Below the pieces are notes generated by a model. The model worked only from the letters and a program-made list of their open reading frames with translations. It did no database searches and had not been told where the DNA came from. A stretch of DNA of 60,274 bases from Haloferacaceae archaeon B1-Br10_E2g22. GTDB taxonomy: Archaea > Halobacteriota > Halobacteria > Halobacteriales > Haloferacaceae. Position 1 is the first letter of the stretch. The number at the start of each line of letters is the position of its first letter. Location of the stretch: assembly GCA_001563795.1 (NCBI GenBank), contig LKML01000003.1, forward strand, positions 1 to 60,274, in the 5' to 3' direction. Made by a program: the position numbers and the translations under genes. Shown here piece after piece: positions 59,448-60,274 of this stretch.

Positions 59448-60274
59448 TTAGGGTTCGCGGTTCACAACCTGCTCTCGTGGGGCGAAACAGCCCTCACTAC
59501 GGTCGAGCAGATGAACCGCTGGCTGTGCCAACCAGCCGTTATCCCTATCGCCGCCATCTGTGGCGAGACTCGGGAGTACCTTTTGCCGAATGTTCTCTGC
59601 ACCGTTCACGTCTGCGTTCGCAACCGTGTCGCACGCCTCACACACGTACAGTCCACGTTCGACACGCTGGTTGTCGTCAGTGTGACCGCACGCCGAACAC
59701 GACTTCGACGTGTCACGTTCCGACACCAACTCAACGTCGATACCTTCGGCTTCTGCTTTGTAGTCCAGAAGCGTCGTAAAACGGTCGAACGCCCACCCGT
59801 GCAAGTCGAGATTGCCGTGATCGCCCCAGTTGCGTGGTTCGCCGTTCTGGTCGTCCTCTCGGATGCCGCCGAGATCACCAACCACGAGTGTTCCAACACA
59901 TCGTTCGACGCATTCCTCTACGATTGCTTTCGAGAGCGTGTGCAAGAAGTGCGTCCGACGACCCGTTCGCGTCCGGTCAATCCGAGTAGCTTCACGAGAC
60001 GAGGCATCGTCGCACTTGGCTTTCTTTTTCGTGAAGTAGTATTCGTCCTCTTTGAGTGCGCCACCGGGATACAACACCGACTCGCCGCCGAACGAGACCG
60101 CGGCGAAGTTACAAATCCCGAGGTCAACACCGGCCACCTCGTCGCCTGGCGGTTCCGGGTCGATGGTGGTGCGACAGACGAATTGTAACCGCCATTCGTC
60201 GCGCTTGTAGACGGCGCGAACCTGTTGAATGTCCCACTCGGTCAACTCAACATCCGGGCGAGTCTGGTACTCGC
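59448..60274 (-). CDS. tnpB: TnpB (RNA-guided nuclease family), N-terminus outside window
   Basis: At least 275 C-terminal residues of an OrfB/TnpB protein; the frame stays open to the window edge. RuvC-I Asp is in VAGVDLGICNFAAV. The RuvC-II position reads LVVGDLGGIREDD, with Gly where TnpB normally has the catalytic Glu. Zinc-finger cysteines CSAC and CEAC and the RuvC-III Asp (ANADVNGAENI) are present. TnpB proteins are omega-RNA-guided endonucleases that help retain the element. A possible internal start at 60245 is a TTG and not real. Confidence 0.88.
   Translation of the reverse strand, partial: EYQTRPDVELTEWDIQQVRAVYKRDEWRLQFVCRTTIDPEPPGDEVAGVDLGICNFAAVSFGGESVLYPGGALKEDEYYFTKKKAKCDDASSREATRIDRTRTGRRTHFLHTLSKAIVEECVERCVGTLVVGDLGGIREDDQNGEPRNWGDHGNLDLHGWAFDRFTTLLDYKAEAEGIDVELVSERDTSKSCSACGHTDDNQRVERGLYVCEACDTVANADVNGAENIRQKVLPSLATDGGDRDNGWLAQPAVHLLDRSEGCFAPREQVVNREP

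Larger units (their letters stand above)
59394..60274 (-). mobile_element. IS1341-type (IS200/IS605 superfamily) element, partial
   Basis: The element enters from the right edge and contains tnpB only as far as visible. Its right end is marked, on the minus strand, by a 7-bp hairpin TCCCGCG/CGCGGGA (59404-59426) and the closing GGAGGATGTCAAC. This is the typical 3' terminus of haloarchaeal IS1341-type elements. The left part lies outside the window, so a tnpA gene cannot be excluded. The exact end near 59394 is estimated. Confidence 0.75.

Noticed and set aside
59310-60188. 292-codon plus-strand frame opposite tnpB
   Set aside because: Antisense translation of the TnpB gene, which has RuvC and zinc-finger motifs on the minus strand.
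1-60274. CRISPR arrays, cas genes, prophage or toxin-antitoxin modules
   Set aside because: No regularly spaced repeats with spacers, no cas or phage structural motifs, and no convincing toxin-antitoxin pair were found; the CARF-like regulator stands alone.

Overview
This is chromosomal DNA of a haloarchaeon (class Halobacteria). The proteins are strongly acidic. The gene content is typical of the group: archaeosine synthesis, a geranylgeranyl reductase for archaeal lipids, dodecin, haloarchaeal SOD, PRC-barrel and small zinc-finger proteins. Promoters are TATA-type and close to the start codons, and genes are densely packed with ATGA or TGATG overlaps. Base composition looks less GC-rich than classical Haloferax or Halobacterium, so a lower-GC Halorubraceae-like lineage is possible; that placement is a guess.

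Layout. 1-6.3 kb: small membrane protein, pyrF, an overlooked 44-aa zinc finger, a membrane J-domain protein, a GTPBP-type GTPase, mch, a thiamine-binding protein and a Nudix hydrolase. 6.3-14.4 kb: an archaeosine block (tgtA, arcS, queD, queE, queC) that also holds tRNA-Tyr, whose G15 is a substrate position for the pathway. 14.4-21.6 kb: an RCK_N-DHH fusion, a PRC-barrel protein, a regulator, malQ behind a repeat-rich leader, ogg, a DUF555 protein, a CARF-like regulator and a 40-aa membrane protein. 21.8-28.3 kb: a histidine kinase, trmJ, pterin genes folP and mptE with a structured spacer between them, and a photolyase. 28.5-31.6 kb: two dissimilar superoxide dismutases in tandem and coaBC.

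31.5-39.7 kb: one long minus-strand Mrp-type cation/proton antiporter operon (E-F-G-MbhD-B-C-D-D-miniORF-D). Nearly every junction is translationally coupled. It contains a 26-codon mini-ORF and a His/Asp-rich segment in one large subunit. 40.2-50.5 kb: a TrmB-like regulator, hisD, an A-type Fe-S carrier, several small proteins, dodecin, a Usp protein, a DUF63 membrane protein, an inositol-phosphatase-like enzyme, an NAD kinase, an AbrB-PhoU regulator, an SRPBCC protein and a nitrilase-family amidase. 50.5-51 kb: a 0.5 kb non-coding stretch with several strong hairpins. 51-59.2 kb: acylphosphatase, a phosphohexomutase, a methyltransferase, geranylgeranyl reductase, a DUF309 protein, a YIP1 protein and a RecJ/Cdc45-like S1-OB protein. 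The window ends inside an IS1341-type TnpB gene.

No CRISPR array, prophage or defence island was recognised. The best leads for something undescribed are the Mrp operon peculiarities, the CARF-like regulator away from CRISPR, the structured intergenic regions at 25.98-26.10 and 50.5-50.95 kb, the malQ leader repeats and the RCK_N-DHH fusion.
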